A model generated the notes under the pieces. The model saw only the letters and a list, made by a program, of their open reading frames with translations, made no database searches and had not been told where the DNA came from. From the IMG/VR virus record IMGVR_UViG_3300031565_000077, positions 1 through 46,097 of that record: DNA of 46,097 bases; one strand, given 5' to 3'. The position numbers and the translations under genes were made by a program. Source of the stretch: a virus. Positions 44,862 through 46,097 of this stretch are shown in pieces. The first letter of the stretch is position 1; each line of letters begins with the position of its first letter.

Positions 44862-46097
44862 TGATTGAAAATCAAAGATTGATAGAAGATACTATCATAG
44901 AAGTGCTATACCCTACATATCAAGATATAACTACTAATATGTTTCTTAGACATACTTTAGACACAGATTACAAAGCTTGTCAAATAAGAAATAGATTTGT
45001 AAATAGAGAACTATTAAATAAAGCTGATAAACACATAGTATATAAATACAAAATAAAACTAAGAAATTTAAACGGTAATAGTACTAAAATATTCGGCTTA
45101 TGCCAAGAAATAAAAGATGAATACTTAAACAAAAAAGTGAATAAGATGAAAAATAGTTATACAAGTAATGAAACTGCCATGATAGAAAAGCATGCCAGTG
45201 AGGGGTTAAACTCTGGAGAATCATATAAGTTATTTAATGCAAAATATCCAGGGAGAACAAAAGATAGTTATGCGCATAAATATAGTAAATATGCAAAAAG
45301 TGTTCATTCTAAAATTAGATCTAAATACCAAACTTATTCTAAGCAAGAGATTAACGATTTAATTTTATTATGTGAAAATCATAAAACATCAGCAGATGGT
45401 ATACGAGAATTTGTTAAAAAATATCCAAATAGAAGCTATTTTTCTGTTAAGTTTAAAGTCAATAGTTTAAAAAAACAAAATAAAATTAACTGTAAACAAT
45501 TGAAAAAAGCAAAAAATAATGTTACTAAGCCCACAAAATCTAATAATTTTCATTTTTATTCTAATGAAGAGGTAGCAGACTTAAAACTATTATGTGAGAC
45601 TAATTTAACAGATAAAAAGGCTGTAAAAGTTTTTATAGAGAAATACCCTAAAAGAACTTATTATAGTGTTTGTAGTAAACTACGTAAATTAAAAAAAGAT
45701 GGTTTAGTGAATTCTAAAATAAACACTAAAAATCTTAATAAAGCAACATCTAATAAAATAGTAGAAGTAAGTAGTGCGCGTATAGAAGACAAACCAATTA
45801 ATAACGTTATTTTACCGTTTACTAATGAAGAAAGTAATGTAAAAGACATTACTAGAAAAATAGTAATGAGTTATTTTAACCAAAATATAAATGGAAATAG
45901 CAGAATTCTTTCGTTACCTGCAGATAATTTTATATTTGAATTAGACATGCTTAAGATTAATCCCGGACTTAAGATGGTATGTGTTGAAAAAAATCAACAT
46001 ACTTACAGTAAAGGATTAGTTCAAGCAGTAAATCATAATATAAGTTATATTAAAGCTGATTGTCTAGACATGTTGAAAATATCTACAAATAGTTATA
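44861..46097 (+). CDS. Myb/SANT-repeat protein with possible methyltransferase-like C-terminal domain, partial
   Basis: More than 410 residues; the C-terminus lies beyond the window. Three repeats of about 70 residues near 98, 159 and 233: Y[ST]-x-x-E-x-x-x-L-x-x-L-C-E...F-x-x-KYP-x-R-[ST]-Y-x-S-V-x-x-K-x-x-x-LKK, each with the helix spacing of Myb/SANT DNA-binding units. From about 306 the sequence changes (RILSLPADNFIFELDML, MVCVEKNQ, NISYIKADCLDML), resembling motif I acidic loop and motif III of a Rossmann-type methyltransferase. The combination would be a DNA-directed modification enzyme. The Gly-rich SAM motif is not clearly present. Confidence 0.55.
   Translation, partial: MIENQRLIEDTIIEVLYPTYQDITTNMFLRHTLDTDYKACQIRNRFVNRELLNKADKHIVYKYKIKLRNLNGNSTKIFGLCQEIKDEYLNKKVNKMKNSYTSNETAMIEKHASEGLNSGESYKLFNAKYPGRTKDSYAHKYSKYAKSVHSKIRSKYQTYSKQEINDLILLCENHKTSADGIREFVKKYPNRSYFSVKFKVNSLKKQNKINCKQLKKAKNNVTKPTKSNNFHFYSNEEVADLKLLCETNLTDKKAVKVFIEKYPKRTYYSVCSKLRKLKKDGLVNSKINTKNLNKATSNKIVEVSSARIEDKPINNVILPFTNEESNVKDITRKIVMSYFNQNINGNSRILSLPADNFIFELDMLKINPGLKMVCVEKNQHTYSKGLVQAVNHNISYIKADCLDMLKISTNSY

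Noticed and set aside
45661-45849. 62-residue minus-strand ORF
   Set aside because: Antisense to the Myb/SANT-repeat gene, whose frame is open for over 1.2 kb.

Overview
The window reads as a 46-kb piece of a large, AT-rich tailed bacteriophage of a Bacteroidota host, most likely crAss-like (Crassvirales) or a close relative. The evidence is a large terminase next to a very long portal, a scaffold-like protein and a capsid-like protein; an HU/IHF-type protein and a PD-(D/E)XK nuclease inside the late block; fibre genes with Bacteroidota-phage style repeats; A/T-rich leaders with no Shine-Dalgarno; and a two-armed genome layout. No integrase, repressor or bacterial gene is visible, and TAA, TAG and TGA all act as ordinary stops. 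Lineage and host are inference, because no database search was possible.

Left arm (1-29057, all minus strand) is the late virion block. Read in its own direction (right to left) it has: three small genes (29057-28395); a fibre/adhesin cluster (28252-22222) with a four-repeat stalk protein, a PKD-plus-leucine-rich-repeat protein and a tandem duplicate pair; membrane-anchored and cell-wall-active candidates (22201-18608); DNA-handling proteins (winged helix, IHF-like, zinc cluster, nuclease; 18615-16765); packaging and head genes (16793-8269); connector and structural genes (8195-3391); and Cys-rich tail or fibre proteins running off the left edge. A/T-rich promoter-like motifs and intrinsic terminators divide the block.

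Centre (29058-31870): a divergent control region, then eight or more small plus-strand genes. Most stand alone, with a shared CCCTTA-type leader in front and a hairpin behind, which suggests many separate immediate-early transcription units. The last, a 133-residue protein with an acidic tail, ends in a very strong UUCG-loop terminator.

The most unusual part is 31971-36789. At least 28 tiny ORFs (36-69 codons), all on the plus strand, lie head to tail over 4.8 kb. Nearly all begin with a version of Met-Ile-(Asn/Lys)-(Ile/Leu)-Lys and end in (Lys/Arg)-(Leu/Pro)-Tyr or a close variant, with a highly variable, Tyr/Ile-rich middle. Several are clear paralogue pairs, some have worn ends, and one more member lies at 44152. 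I know of no described system that matches.

Right arm (36790-46097, plus strand) mixes structured non-coding RNA candidates with accessory genes. There are three elements closed by long perfect or near-perfect stems, a tRNA-like 77-mer, and a roughly 690-nt hairpin-rich region followed by an HNH-AP2 homing endonuclease. Six otherwise different small proteins end in the same (Glu/Leu/Thr)-Leu-(Asp/Glu/Ser)-Ile-Phe tail, which resembles a sliding-clamp-binding peptide. Repeated gene leaders suggest cassette shuffling. The window ends inside a protein with three Myb/SANT-like repeats joined to a possible methyltransferase-like domain.
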